In this document: in pieces, positions 34,760 to 42,699 of the stretch | How positions within the stretch are numbered: the stretch's first letter is position 1 | Layout of the letters: every line of letters starts with the position of its first letter | Assembly: GCA_002329155.1 (NCBI GenBank) | Contig: DCXY01000026.1 | Span: 101,375-165,374, forward strand | Direction of reading: 5' to 3' | DNA: 64,000 nt | Source: Stenotrophomonas sp. UBA2124 | GTDB lineage: Bacteria > Pseudomonadota > Gammaproteobacteria > Xanthomonadales > Xanthomonadaceae | Notes under the pieces: model-generated | What the model saw: the letters and a program-made list of their open reading frames with translations, nothing else | The model's database searches: none | What the model was told of the DNA's origin: nothing | Translations under genes and position numbers: made by a program

Positions 34760-34789
34760 ATTCTACGCGCCTAATAATGGCTTCGCCAA
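34760..34789 (-). promoter_or_regulatory. Putative tRNA-Ala promoter
   Basis: Minus strand: -35 TTGGCG (34784-34789), 18-bp spacer, -10 TAGAAT (34760-34765), about 14 bp from the mature tRNA 5' end. Confidence 0.6.
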
Positions 34790-35221
34790 GGGGCTGGCCC
34801 CGAGTGGCAATGCGCCCACCGCACGCAACCTCGCACGACATGCTGCCCCTGAGCGGATGCTCATGAGTCTCAGAAGCAGAACTTTTCAGCCGCGCCTCAT
34901 CGCACCGGCGCATTGGCCAGCAACCAGATCGGCCAGAGGAAAGTACGAGAAAGAAAGTTTGGCCGGCGACCCGATGGAGGGATTCGGGCCGCCGGCCCTG
35001 GGAGCGACGGGCTACCCACCTGCGCCGTCCCATGGCCACAGTGCCAGCGCCCAGGTGAAGCCGGCGTCGCCGCGCGGCGACATTTCCCGGTCAATCCTGA
35101 GACAGTAGGCCTGCAGCGGACGCTCCTGACCGCTGCAGGCGGTTCATACCTGCCCACAAGCAGCCCGCCATACGCCGTAGTATCCTTTCCTGACGACCTT
35201 TGGCCCGGAGGACCGCGCACC
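34790..35221. other. Intergenic region, ~430 bp
   Basis: Between the tRNA-Ala promoter and the lipoprotein gene. I see no gene; an in-frame upstream extension of the lipoprotein frame to 34913 is Arg/Gly/Pro-rich and judged non-coding. Confidence 0.45.
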
Positions 35222-35698
35222 ATGCGCTTTCGCCCACGTTACGCCCTGATTCCCCTGTTCGCGCTCGTACTCACTGCCTGTGGCGGTGGCCAGGTCAAGC
35301 GTGTTTCCGAGCCGGCCGCCAGCATCCAGCAGCTCACCGTGGGCAGCGATGGCAACTGGAACGTGGAACTGCGCCTGCGCAACTACAGCTCCATGCCGAT
35401 GCGATTTGACACCGTTTCGCTGGCGGTCAAGGTCGGCGACGAAGCGGCCGGCACCCTCAGCGCCACCCCCGGCCTGTCCATCGGCCCGGAATCGGCTGAC
35501 GTGGTCAGCGTGCGCATGCAGCCATCCTCGGCCGCGCGCATGGTGGTGGCCGATTCGCTGGCCGGTGGCCGCTCGCTGTTCTACGAACTGGAAGGCAGCG
35601 TCAGCGCCACGCCGGAAGAGAAGAAGCAGCGCAGTTTCCAGGTCAAGTCGCGCAACAGCCTCAACCAGGCCCCAGGCCTGCCCGGCGTGCTCCGCTGA
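35222..35698 (+). CDS. LEA14-like (WHy domain) lipoprotein
   Basis: A 158-residue exported lipoprotein. The signal peptide MRFRPRYALIPLFALVLTAC has a lipobox LTAC (Cys20). The mature part is a single beta-rich domain: IQQLTVGSDGNWNVELRLRN, YSSMPMRFDTVSLAVKVG and SVRMQPSSAARMVV, which resembles the LEA type 2 / WHy domain. Function is unknown; an outer-membrane-attached stress or envelope role is usual for such proteins. ATG at 35222 follows a GGAGG ten bases upstream. It is 39 bp before the acyl-CoA dehydrogenase gene. Confidence 0.75.
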   Translation: MRFRPRYALIPLFALVLTACGGGQVKRVSEPAASIQQLTVGSDGNWNVELRLRNYSSMPMRFDTVSLAVKVGDEAAGTLSATPGLSIGPESADVVSVRMQPSSAARMVVADSLAGGRSLFYELEGSVSATPEEKKQRSFQVKSRNSLNQAPGLPGVLR

Positions 35699-35737
35699 GC
35701 CGCCCCTCCCCTTTCCGCATCGTTCGAGATCGTTCTG

Positions 35738-37528
35738 ATGAGCAATTACAAAGCCCCCGTTACCGACCTCCGTTTCGCCCTGCACGACGTGCTGAAGGCC
35801 GAATCCCTGTTTGCCGCCATGGGCCTTGAAGAAGCCAGCGCCGATGTCATCGATGCCGTGCTGGAAGAAGCCGGCCGCTTCAGCGCCAGCGTGCTGGCCC
35901 CGTTGAATGCCGTGGGCGACCAGACCGGCTGCAAACTGGACAAGGCCACCGGTGAAGTCACCACCGCGCCGGGCTTCAAGGAAGCCTATGCGCAGTTCAT
36001 CGAAGGCGGCTGGACCGGCCTGACTGCATCGCCGGATTTCGGCGGCCAGGGCATGCCGGAAACGCTGGGCATGGCGCTGAGCGAAATGGTCTCCTCGGCC
36101 AACCTGGCGTGGAGCCTGTTCCCGATGCTGTCGCACGGTGCCGTCGAGGCACTCAAGCACTACGGTGAGGACTGGCAGAAGGAAGCCTTCCTCAAGCCGC
36201 TGGTGGCAGGCAACTGGACCGGCACCATGTGCCTGACCGAGCCGCACGCGGGCACCGACCTGGGCCTGATCAAGACTCGCGCCGAAGCCAACGCCGACGG
36301 CAGCTATTCCATCACCGGCACCAAGATCTTCATCACCGCCGGCGAGCATGACCTGAGCGAGAACATCGTCCATCTGGTGCTGGCCAAGCTGCCAGACGCC
36401 CCTCCGGGCCCGAAGGGCATCTCGCTGTTCGTCACGCCCAAGTACAAGGTGGACCGCGAAGGCAAGATGGGCGAACGCAATGCTCTGCGTTGTGGCGCGC
36501 TGGAACACAAGATGGGCATCCACGGCTCGTCCACCTGCGTGATGAATTTCGACGGTGCCGAAGGCTATCTGGTCGGCCAGCCGCACAAGGGTCTGCAGGC
36601 GATGTTCGTGATGATGAACTCCGCGCGTCTGGGTGTTGGCGTGCAGGGTCTGGCGCAGTCCGAGCGTGCCTATCAGGGCGCAGTGGCGTATGCCCGCGAG
36701 CGTCTGCAGTCGCGCGCGCCGAAGGGCCCGCAGCTGGCCGACAAGCCGGCCGATCCGATCATCGCCCAGCCCGATGTACGCCGTATGCTGCTCACCACCA
36801 AGGCACTGACCGAAGGTGGCCGCCTGCTCGCCGCGCACGCCTACACCCAACTCGACGCGGCGCAGAACGCCACCGACGAGAAGGTGCGCGCCGACGCCGA
36901 CACTCTGGTCAGCTTCCTCACGCCCATCGTGAAGGCCTGCCTCACCGAGTGGAGCATCGAAGCCACCTACAACGGCCAGCAGGTGTTCGGCGGCCACGGC
37001 TACATCGCCGAGCACGGCATGGAGCAGTTCGCGCGTGATGCACGCATCACCACGCTGTACGAAGGCACCACCGGCATCCAGGCGCTGGACCTGATCGGCC
37101 GCAAGACCGCCGTGTCGCAGGGCGCGGGCCTGAAGCTGTTCCTGGCCGAGGTGGAGCAGTTCATCGCCGACAACGCCAACAACCCGGCCGTGGCCGAATT
37201 CCTGCCGGTGCTCGGCGCCAAGGCCAAGGAATGGGGCAAGCTCACCATGAACGTGCTGCAGCGTGCCGCCGCCAATCCGGAAGAACTGGGCGCGGCCAGC
37301 TGGGACTATCTGTTCTACAGCGGCTACGTCGCGCTGGCCTACTGGTGGGCACGCAGCGCCGCCGCCGCGCAGGCCTCCAGCCACCCGCAAGCCTTCAAGC
37401 AGGCCAAGCTGGACACCGCGCGCTTCTACTACGCGCGCATCCTGCCGCGCACCCTCACCCATGCCGCCAGCATGGAGAGCGGCGCCGAGCCGCTGATGGC
37501 CATGGACGCCGACCACTTCGGCGACTGA
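35738..37528 (+). CDS. Acyl-CoA dehydrogenase (DmdC/AidB-like long type)
   Basis: A 596-residue flavoenzyme catalysing alpha,beta-dehydrogenation of an acyl-CoA. The order is N-terminal helical domain, FAD/substrate beta domain with CLTEPHAGTDLGLIKTRAE and ITGTKIFITAGEHD, and C-terminal helical domain with the catalytic Glu442 in TLYEGTTGIQALDLIGRK. A C-terminal acyl-CoA dehydrogenase extension domain (about 470-590) places it with the long group that includes 3-methylmercaptopropionyl-CoA dehydrogenase and some fatty-acyl enzymes. The chain length of its substrate cannot be read from sequence. Confidence 0.92.
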   Translation: MSNYKAPVTDLRFALHDVLKAESLFAAMGLEEASADVIDAVLEEAGRFSASVLAPLNAVGDQTGCKLDKATGEVTTAPGFKEAYAQFIEGGWTGLTASPDFGGQGMPETLGMALSEMVSSANLAWSLFPMLSHGAVEALKHYGEDWQKEAFLKPLVAGNWTGTMCLTEPHAGTDLGLIKTRAEANADGSYSITGTKIFITAGEHDLSENIVHLVLAKLPDAPPGPKGISLFVTPKYKVDREGKMGERNALRCGALEHKMGIHGSSTCVMNFDGAEGYLVGQPHKGLQAMFVMMNSARLGVGVQGLAQSERAYQGAVAYARERLQSRAPKGPQLADKPADPIIAQPDVRRMLLTTKALTEGGRLLAAHAYTQLDAAQNATDEKVRADADTLVSFLTPIVKACLTEWSIEATYNGQQVFGGHGYIAEHGMEQFARDARITTLYEGTTGIQALDLIGRKTAVSQGAGLKLFLAEVEQFIADNANNPAVAEFLPVLGAKAKEWGKLTMNVLQRAAANPEELGAASWDYLFYSGYVALAYWWARSAAAAQASSHPQAFKQAKLDTARFYYARILPRTLTHAASMESGAEPLMAMDADHFGD

Positions 37529-37621
37529 TTCCGCGTGCATCGCCCGCCCTTTGGCACCGCCAAGGGGCGGGCCTGGCAGGGCCAGGCACATCGTGCTGCG
37601 CCATTTCGTCGCAAGCGCATT

Positions 37622-37650
37622 TACACAAATTGTCACGCTTCGTGTATAAG
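37622..37650 (+). promoter_or_regulatory. Putative promoter of the HNH gene, nearly leaderless
   Basis: -35 TACACA (37622-37627), 17-bp spacer, -10 TATAAG (37645-37650). Transcription would start only about 4-6 bases before the ATG at 37662, leaving no room for a ribosome-binding site. Confidence 0.35.
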
Positions 37651-37661
37651 CTGTTTTCCCG

Positions 37662-38327
37662 ATGGAGACAGACACTACAGCGCGTGGTCTGATCGATACC
37701 GGAGCAGACACTTCCGCTCCGACAGACGGGTTTTCACTTCTCCCTTCCCTTCACCGCCTTGGCTCGGTGCGATTGCTTTCGCTCGATGCGCATGGGCGCG
37801 TGCTCGACTGGATCAACTGGCAGGACGCCGCCTGCCTGTACGCGCGCGGCGCCGTCGCCTGGACGCTGGGTGATCCCTGCCTGCATGTGCATGGCGCCAC
37901 CAACCGCATCAGCGGCCTGCGCAGCGGCATGGACCTGCACCCCATCATCGCCTCGCGCGGCCACGCCCGTTCGCGCGCCATCGACCCCACGCCCAACCTC
38001 ACCAACACCGCGCTGTTCGCACGCGACGCACAGCTGTGCCTGTACTGCGGCAACCAGTTCAGCCGCCCGCACCTCACCCGCGACCACGTGCTGCCAGTCT
38101 CCAAGGGCGGCCAGGACACCTGGGAAAACGTGGTCACCGCCTGCTTCCAGTGCAACTCGCGCAAGAGCAACCGCACCCCCCAGCAAGCCAACATGCCGCT
38201 GCTGGCCGTGCCCTACCGGCCCAGCTGGATCGAGCACCTGATCCTGTCCAACCGCAACATCCTGGCCGACCAGATGGCCTTCCTGAAGGCCCAGCTGCCC
38301 AAAAGCGCCCTGCGCCGCAGCGCCTGA
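37662..38327 (+). CDS. HNH endonuclease domain protein
   Basis: A 221-residue protein. The N-terminal half (about 25-110) is an unnamed region starting SVRLLSLDAHGRVLDWINWQ. The C-terminal half has the HNH/treble-clef core: CLYCGNQFSRPHLTRDHVLP, then a conserved Asn/Cys block ENVVTACFQCNSRKSNRTP. Zn-binding CxxC pairs and the catalytic His of DHVLP are intact. Such stand-alone HNH proteins are common and conserved in Xanthomonadales and betaproteobacteria; they act as nucleases, but the cellular role is undefined. It stands alone between the dehydrogenase and dxs. Confidence 0.88.
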   Translation: METDTTARGLIDTGADTSAPTDGFSLLPSLHRLGSVRLLSLDAHGRVLDWINWQDAACLYARGAVAWTLGDPCLHVHGATNRISGLRSGMDLHPIIASRGHARSRAIDPTPNLTNTALFARDAQLCLYCGNQFSRPHLTRDHVLPVSKGGQDTWENVVTACFQCNSRKSNRTPQQANMPLLAVPYRPSWIEHLILSNRNILADQMAFLKAQLPKSALRRSA

Positions 38328-38493
38328 CGCCCCGCGCACCCGCCGCGCTGACGCCTTGATTCCAGCGACAACCTGAACCGGCACTTCAGCCTGTCGGCAC
38401 GAAACCGTCATGCTCCGCTCACAATTGTTGCGGTTTGCTTGCTCCGCCCTCCCGGCAAGGCGAAAATAGCCATTCGGTTGAAACGCCAAGAAC

Positions 38494-40404
38494 ATGATCG
38501 ACTCTGCCTCCTATCCGCGCCTGTCGCGCATCCAGACGCCCGATGACCTGCGTACGTTCGACGAAAGCGAACTGGTCGCTGTCGCCGAGGAACTGCGTGC
38601 CTATCTGATCGAGTCGGTGGGCAAGAGCGGCGGTCATTTCGCAGCCGGCCTGGGCGTGATCGAACTGACGGTCGCCCTGCACTACCTGTTCAACACGCCG
38701 GTGGACCAGCTGGTGTGGGACGTGGGCCACCAGACCTACCCGCACAAGATCCTCACCGGCCGCCGCGACAGCATCCACACCGTCAAGCAGAAGGACGGCG
38801 TCGCGCCGTTCCCCAAGCGCGAAGAGAGCGAGTACGACACCTTCGGCGTCGGCCACTCCTCCACCTCCATTTCCGCTGCACTGGGCATGGCCATCGCCTG
38901 CCAGCGCGCCGGTGATGGCCGCAAGGCCGTGGCCGTGATCGGCGATGGCGCGATGACCGCCGGCATGGCCTTCGAGGCGCTGGCGCACGCGGGCGGCATG
39001 GACGAGGAGCCGAACGTACTGGTCATCCTCAACGACAACAACATGTCCATCTCCGAAGCGGTAGGCGGGCTGACCAAGATGCTCGGCCGCGCCACCGCCA
39101 GCCGCACGCTCAACGCGCTGCGCGAAGGTGGCAAGAAGATTCTCGGCGACAAGCGCAACAGCCCACCGGCGCGCTTCGTCAAACGCTGGGAGGAACAGTG
39201 GAAGGGCATGTTCGTGCCGTCCACCGCGTTCGAGCAGATGGGCTTCCACTACACCGGCCCCATCGACGGCCACGACCTGCCGCTGCTGCTGTCCACCCTC
39301 AAGCGCCTCAAGGACGCCAAGGGCCCGCAGCTGCTGCACATCATGACCACCAAGGGCAAGGGCTACGAGCCGGCCGAGGACGACCAGATCGGCTACCACG
39401 CCGTCGGCCCGTTCGACCCCAGCAAGGGCCTGCCAACCAAGAGCGCGCCCAAGAAGCCCACCTACACCGATGTCTTCGGTGACTGGCTGTGCGATGCCGC
39501 CGCTGCCGAACCGCAGCTGATGGGCATCACCCCAGCCATGCGCGAAGGCTCCGGCCTGGTGCGTTTCAGCAGGGAATACCCGGAGCGTTATTTCGACGTG
39601 GCCATTGCCGAGCAGCACGCGGTGACCCTGGCCGCCGGCATGGCAACGCAGGGCGCCAAGCCCGTCGTCGCCATCTACTCCACCTTCCTGCAGCGCGCCT
39701 ACGACCAGCTGGTGCATGACGTGGCCATCCAGGACCTGGACGTGCTGTTCGCCATCGACCGTGCCGGCGTCGTCGGCCCGGACGGCGCCACCCACGCCGG
39801 CAACCTGGACCTGAGCTTCCTGCGCTGCGTGCCGAACATGCTGGTGATGGCCCCGGCCGACGAGAACGAGTGCCGGCAGATGCTCAGCACCGGCCTGAAG
39901 CACAAAGGCCCCGCCGCCGTACGTTACCCGCGCGGCACCGGCCCCGGCGCGGCCATCGGCAACGACCTGTCCACGCTGGAAATCGGCAAGGCCCAGCTGC
40001 GCGCGCAGGGCAGCCGCATTGCCCTGCTCGCCTTCGGCGCCACCGTCACCGCCGCCGAACAGGTGGGCCGCGAACTGGGCCTGACCGTGGTCAACATGCG
40101 CTTCGTCAAACCGCTGGACAAGGCGATGCTGCTGGAACTGGCCCGCACCCACGAAAGCTTCGTCACCATTGAAGACAACGTGGTGGCCGGCGGCGCCGGC
40201 TCGGGCGTTGCCGAACTGCTCAACGCCGAAGCCGTGCTGATGCCGGTGCTGCACCTGGGCCTGCCAGACAGCTTCCAACACCACGCCAGCCGCGAAGACC
40301 TGTTAGCCGAAGCCGGCATCGACGCAGCCGGCATCCGCGCCGCCGTCCTCAAACGCTGGCCCAAGCTGAAAGACAACGCCGCGCCCTTGAGCGCCGCAAG
40401 CTGA
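38494..40404 (+). CDS. dxs: 1-deoxy-D-xylulose-5-phosphate synthase
   Basis: A 636-residue thiamine-diphosphate enzyme that condenses pyruvate and glyceraldehyde-3-phosphate, the first step of the MEP isoprenoid pathway. Landmarks: HFAAGLGVIELTVALHYLFN (about 48-67), DVGHQTYPHKILTGR, the TDP-binding VIGDGAMTAGMAFEA through LNDNNMSIS, the transketolase segment FDVAIAEQHAVTLAAGMA with the catalytic Glu, and the C-terminal domain ending in KDNAAPLSAAS. The last ~145 bp are repeated downstream in tandem; the first copy is the functional end because it is in frame with the full gene. Confidence 0.97.
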   Translation: MIDSASYPRLSRIQTPDDLRTFDESELVAVAEELRAYLIESVGKSGGHFAAGLGVIELTVALHYLFNTPVDQLVWDVGHQTYPHKILTGRRDSIHTVKQKDGVAPFPKREESEYDTFGVGHSSTSISAALGMAIACQRAGDGRKAVAVIGDGAMTAGMAFEALAHAGGMDEEPNVLVILNDNNMSISEAVGGLTKMLGRATASRTLNALREGGKKILGDKRNSPPARFVKRWEEQWKGMFVPSTAFEQMGFHYTGPIDGHDLPLLLSTLKRLKDAKGPQLLHIMTTKGKGYEPAEDDQIGYHAVGPFDPSKGLPTKSAPKKPTYTDVFGDWLCDAAAAEPQLMGITPAMREGSGLVRFSREYPERYFDVAIAEQHAVTLAAGMATQGAKPVVAIYSTFLQRAYDQLVHDVAIQDLDVLFAIDRAGVVGPDGATHAGNLDLSFLRCVPNMLVMAPADENECRQMLSTGLKHKGPAAVRYPRGTGPGAAIGNDLSTLEIGKAQLRAQGSRIALLAFGATVTAAEQVGRELGLTVVNMRFVKPLDKAMLLELARTHESFVTIEDNVVAGGAGSGVAELLNAEAVLMPVLHLGLPDSFQHHASREDLLAEAGIDAAGIRAAVLKRWPKLKDNAAPLSAAS

Positions 40405-40406
40405 GC

Positions 40407-40433
40407 AAAAAGCCCCGCAATGCGGGGCTTTTT
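40407..40433 (+). terminator. dxs terminator
   Basis: Perfect 12-bp stem AAAAAGCCCCGC / GCGGGGCTTTTT with a 3-base loop, three bases after the dxs stop codon. Confidence 0.95.
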
Positions 40434-40457
40434 GTTGGACGCGCGCACGTTGCTTCT

Positions 40458-40554
40458 GTAGCCCGGGTAAGCGCAGCGCACCCGGGAAGCGGGTGGACGA
40501 TCAGCCCAAGGAAATCGCCAGGAGCCCCGGGTGCGCTTTGCTTACCCGGGCTAC
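40458..40554. repeat. REP doublet (REPIN-like), copy 1
   Basis: Two GTAG-headed palindromic elements in inverted orientation. The left one (40458-40486) is GTAG followed by CCCGGGT-loop-ACCCGGG; the right one (40526-40554) is its reverse complement, ending CCCGGGCTAC. The GTAG head is the feature of REP elements mobilised by RAYT (tyrosine) transposases; no such transposase is in the window. Confidence 0.85.
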
Positions 40555-40558
40555 GCGG

Positions 40559-40702
40559 CTGCCCGACAGCTTCCAACACCACGCCAGCCGCGAAGACCTG
40601 CTGGCCGAAGCCGGCATCGACGCAGCCGGCATCCGCGCCGCCGTCCTCAAACGCTGGCCCAAGCTGAGAGACAACGCCGCGCCCTTGAGCGCCGCAAGCT
40701 GA
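40559..40702 (+). pseudogene. Duplicated 3' fragment of dxs
   Basis: Repeats the codons for the final ~46 residues of Dxs (DSFQHHASREDLLAEAGIDA ... through AAPLSAAS and the stop). It has only a few base changes, for example AGA for AAA giving KLRDNA instead of KLKDNA. It has no start or ribosome site and is not expected to be translated. Confidence 0.9.
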
Positions 40703-40708
40703 GCAACC

Positions 40709-40734
40709 AAAAGCCCCGCAATACAGGGCTTTTT
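40709..40734 (+). terminator. Degenerate copy of the dxs terminator
   Basis: AAAAGCCC / GGGCTTTT stem with a longer loop; the inner base pairs of the copy-1 hairpin have been lost. Confidence 0.6.
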
Positions 40735-40758
40735 GTTGGACGCGCGCATTTTGCTTCT

Positions 40759-40856
40759 GTAGCCCGGGTAAGCGCAGCGCACCCGGGAAGCAGGCGGACA
40801 ATCAGCCAAAGGAAATCGCCAAGAGCCCCCAGGTGCGTTGCGCTTACCCGGGCTAC
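40759..40856. repeat. REP doublet (REPIN-like), copy 2
   Basis: Same layout as copy 1: left element 40759-40787 (GTAGCCCGGGTAAGCGCAGC start), right inverted element 40828-40856. The right element has accumulated changes (CCCAGGTGCG for CCCGGGTGCG), so its hairpin is weaker. Confidence 0.85.
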
Positions 40857-40892
40857 ACCAGTCACAAGCAGTCAGCACATCAAGGCAATCCC

Positions 40893-41693
40893 TCAGAAAT
40901 AGCCTTGGAACGCTTCCATAAAACGCTCATGGGGGTTATCGAATTTCACCCGCTTGGCATCGAATTTCAGCGGATCAAGCGGGATGTAAAGCCGACCCCA
41001 TCCTCGAAGCCATTCTTTTGTATCCATGTACGCTTCATTCGCCGGGCCGGCAGCCATGATCTGTTTGACCTGCTCCCAACCATCGATGCCCCCACAATCG
41101 TCAGGGGGTGCCAGGCTCGCACCAGCCGTACAGCGTGGATACCTGCCCCGGCCCCTGGGCTTCTGCTCCTGGATGACAAGGTGGTGATGCCACATGTCGC
41201 CGAAGTCATAGAGGTAATCCACAACCATGCCGACCTTCATATGGTCGCTGACAAGCTGGTTCCAGACAGCCGGCGACAGCTGATCATCCCGCTCGGGAAT
41301 GCCGATCCTCAGGCCATCAGGAAAGCTGAATTCATGCAGATGGGAGTCGTTCCAGCCCATCGCATCCTGTATGGCGACATGCAACTCCCACAAGCTGTAA
41401 TTGCAGGGAATCTCGATCTGGCGCCAGACCAGAGGCTTGGTCCCGGCCAGTTCGACCCGGACCACATACACCTCACCTGCCTCCTCGGGTACTCGCCTGG
41501 CCGCTTCCAAACCACCTCCGCCGACCAGTGTTGCTGCATCGGCGAGATCGTCCCATGAGGGGTAGCCCTGCAACTGGGCGATGACACGCAGTGCTACGTC
41601 CAGTGGCAGTTTTTCCGGATGCTCGGCAACCAAACCCGGATAGGCTTTGGCCAATACCTTTGCCTGTTTCTTCAGATGGGAAATAAGGTCCAT
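40893..41693 (-). CDS. Plasmid pRiA4b ORF-3-family protein
   Basis: A 266-residue soluble protein. The C-terminal two-thirds carry the pRiA4b ORF-3 / IS1096 TnpR-like domain: VYVVRVELAGTKPLVWRQIE, WELHVAIQDAMGWNDSHLHE, LYDFGDMWHHHLVI and a PPDDCGGIDGWEQV block. These segments are the family signature. The N-terminal ~70 residues (MDLISHLKKQAKVLAKAYPG) are helical and not part of that domain. Function is unknown; relatives occur on plasmids and beside insertion elements. ATG at 41693 follows GAGG. GC is lower than the neighbours and the gene sits between the REP duplication and tRNA-Pro, so acquisition is likely. Confidence 0.85.
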   Translation of the reverse strand: MDLISHLKKQAKVLAKAYPGLVAEHPEKLPLDVALRVIAQLQGYPSWDDLADAATLVGGGGLEAARRVPEEAGEVYVVRVELAGTKPLVWRQIEIPCNYSLWELHVAIQDAMGWNDSHLHEFSFPDGLRIGIPERDDQLSPAVWNQLVSDHMKVGMVVDYLYDFGDMWHHHLVIQEQKPRGRGRYPRCTAGASLAPPDDCGGIDGWEQVKQIMAAGPANEAYMDTKEWLRGWGRLYIPLDPLKFDAKRVKFDNPHERFMEAFQGYF

Positions 41694-41852
41694 GCCGCCT
41701 CGCTGCCGTTGAACCGCGCGCCAAAACTGGGAGAGTACAGAAGATGAGCGCGGTTGACTGAAATCCATATCTGGGGCCAGACGAAGCACCGTGGCAAGCC
41801 GTCAGCAGCGGCATTGCGCTGCCCCGTTAGGGTGAAAATAGGGTGCACAACG

Positions 41853-41885
41853 AAAAAGGGCTCACGACGTAAGCCGCAAGCCCTT
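41853..41885 (-). terminator. Probable terminator after tRNA-Pro
   Basis: Minus strand: AAGGGCT ... AGCCCTT stem with a long, partly structured loop, followed by TTTCG. Moderate quality. Confidence 0.5.
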
Positions 41886-41901
41886 GATCTTGATGCAGTA
41901 G

Positions 41902-41978
41902 TGGTCGGGACGGCCGGATTCGAACCGACGACCCTCTGCCCCCCAGGCAGATGCGCTACCAGGCTGCGCTACGCCCCG
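41902..41978 (-). tRNA. tRNA-Pro (anticodon GGG)
   Basis: 77 nt with encoded CCA. Acceptor CGGGGCG pairs with CGTCCCG; anticodon stem TCTGC/GCAGA with loop CTGGGGG, anticodon GGG; T arm GTCGG-TTCGAAT-CCGGC. A -10-like TATACT (minus strand, 42014-42019) lies about 36 bp upstream. Confidence 0.96.
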
Positions 41979-42041
41979 AACGTCTACTGCTTCGCCGTGA
42001 TGGCGAGCCGGTGAGTATACCGGCTTTGCGCGGAAATTTGT

Positions 42042-42398
42042 TCAGCGGCGGAGCAATTGCAGCACTTCTTCCAGCTCCATCCGCACCTGCTTGATGATCT
42101 GGTTGCTCAGTGCCGATTCCTGCTTGGCACCGTCACCGTCCAGCTGCAGACGGGCACCACCAATGGTATAGCCCTGTTCGTACAGCAGGCTGCGGATCTG
42201 CCGGACCATCAGCACGTCATGGCGCTGGTAGTAACGGCGGTTGCCACGGCGCTTGGCCGGCTCAAGGCTGGGGAACTCGGTTTCCCAGTAGCGCAGCACG
42301 TGCGGCTTCACGTCGCACAGCTCGCTCACCTCACCAATGGTGAAGTAGCGTTTGGCCGGAATCGGCGGAAGTTCGCGGTTACTGCCCGGATCCAGCAT
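42042..42398 (-). CDS. MerR-family regulator (IHF-linked type)
   Basis: A 118-residue protein with a MerR-type winged helix: KRYFTIGEVSELCDVKPHVL, then RYWETEFPSLEPAKRRGNRR and YYQRHDVLMVRQIRSLLYEQ. The short C-terminal helix (about 90-118) is a dimerisation segment without metal-binding cysteines. This gene regularly follows ihfA in proteobacteria; its targets are not known. It overlaps ihfA by 20 bp and ends the pheS-pheT-ihfA-merR unit. Confidence 0.9.
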   Translation of the reverse strand: MLDPGSNRELPPIPAKRYFTIGEVSELCDVKPHVLRYWETEFPSLEPAKRRGNRRYYQRHDVLMVRQIRSLLYEQGYTIGGARLQLDGDGAKQESALSNQIIKQVRMELEEVLQLLRR

Positions 42399-42678
42399 AT
42401 GCCTCCACCCGCTCCTTGAGCTTCTGGCCCGGACGGAAGGTGACCACCGTACGGGCGGAAATCGGAATTTCCTCGCCGGTCTTCGGGTTGCGGCCCGGGC
42501 GCTGGTTCTTGCGCCGCAGGTCGAAATTGCCGAAGCCCGACAGCTTTACCTGACGTCCCTGTTGCAATGCATCGCGCAGCACATCGAAGAACGCATCAAC
42601 GAACTCCTTGGCCTCGCGCTTGTTCAGGCCGACCTCGTCAAACAGACGATCTGCCATCTCAGCCTTGGTCAATGCCAT
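42379..42678 (-). CDS. ihfA: Integration host factor subunit alpha
   Basis: A 99-residue DNA-bending protein that pairs with IhfB. It has the HU/IHF signature: GFGNFDLRRKNQRPGRNPKT with the intercalating Pro in the RPGRNPKTGEE arm, and the N-terminal ALTKAEMADRLFDEVGLNKR. It acts in replication, recombination and transcription. It lies 21 bp after pheT, the conserved position of ihfA. Confidence 0.97.
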   Translation of the reverse strand: MALTKAEMADRLFDEVGLNKREAKEFVDAFFDVLRDALQQGRQVKLSGFGNFDLRRKNQRPGRNPKTGEEIPISARTVVTFRPGQKLKERVEAYAGSGQ

Positions 42679-42699
42679 AACTGCTCCCTGCCCCCTGTA

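Larger units (their letters stand above)
40261..40856. repeat. Tandem duplication (2 x ~298 bp) of the dxs 3' end, terminator and REP pair
   Basis: Copy 1 is 40261-40558, copy 2 is 40559-40856. Offset is 298 bp at the left end, drifting by a few bases through small indels. Each unit holds, in order: the last ~144 bp of dxs including the stop codon, a terminator hairpin, a short spacer, and an inverted pair of REP elements. The copies differ at a modest number of positions, mostly in the non-coding half. Confidence 0.93.

Noticed and set aside
35144..37711. 855-codon minus-strand frame opposite the lipoprotein and acyl-CoA dehydrogenase genes
   Set aside because: Antisense shadow of two real genes; composition is Gly/His/Gln-rich without domains.
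38419..40284. 621-codon minus-strand frame opposite dxs
   Set aside because: Exact mirror of dxs codon bias, no start signal and no recognisable domain.
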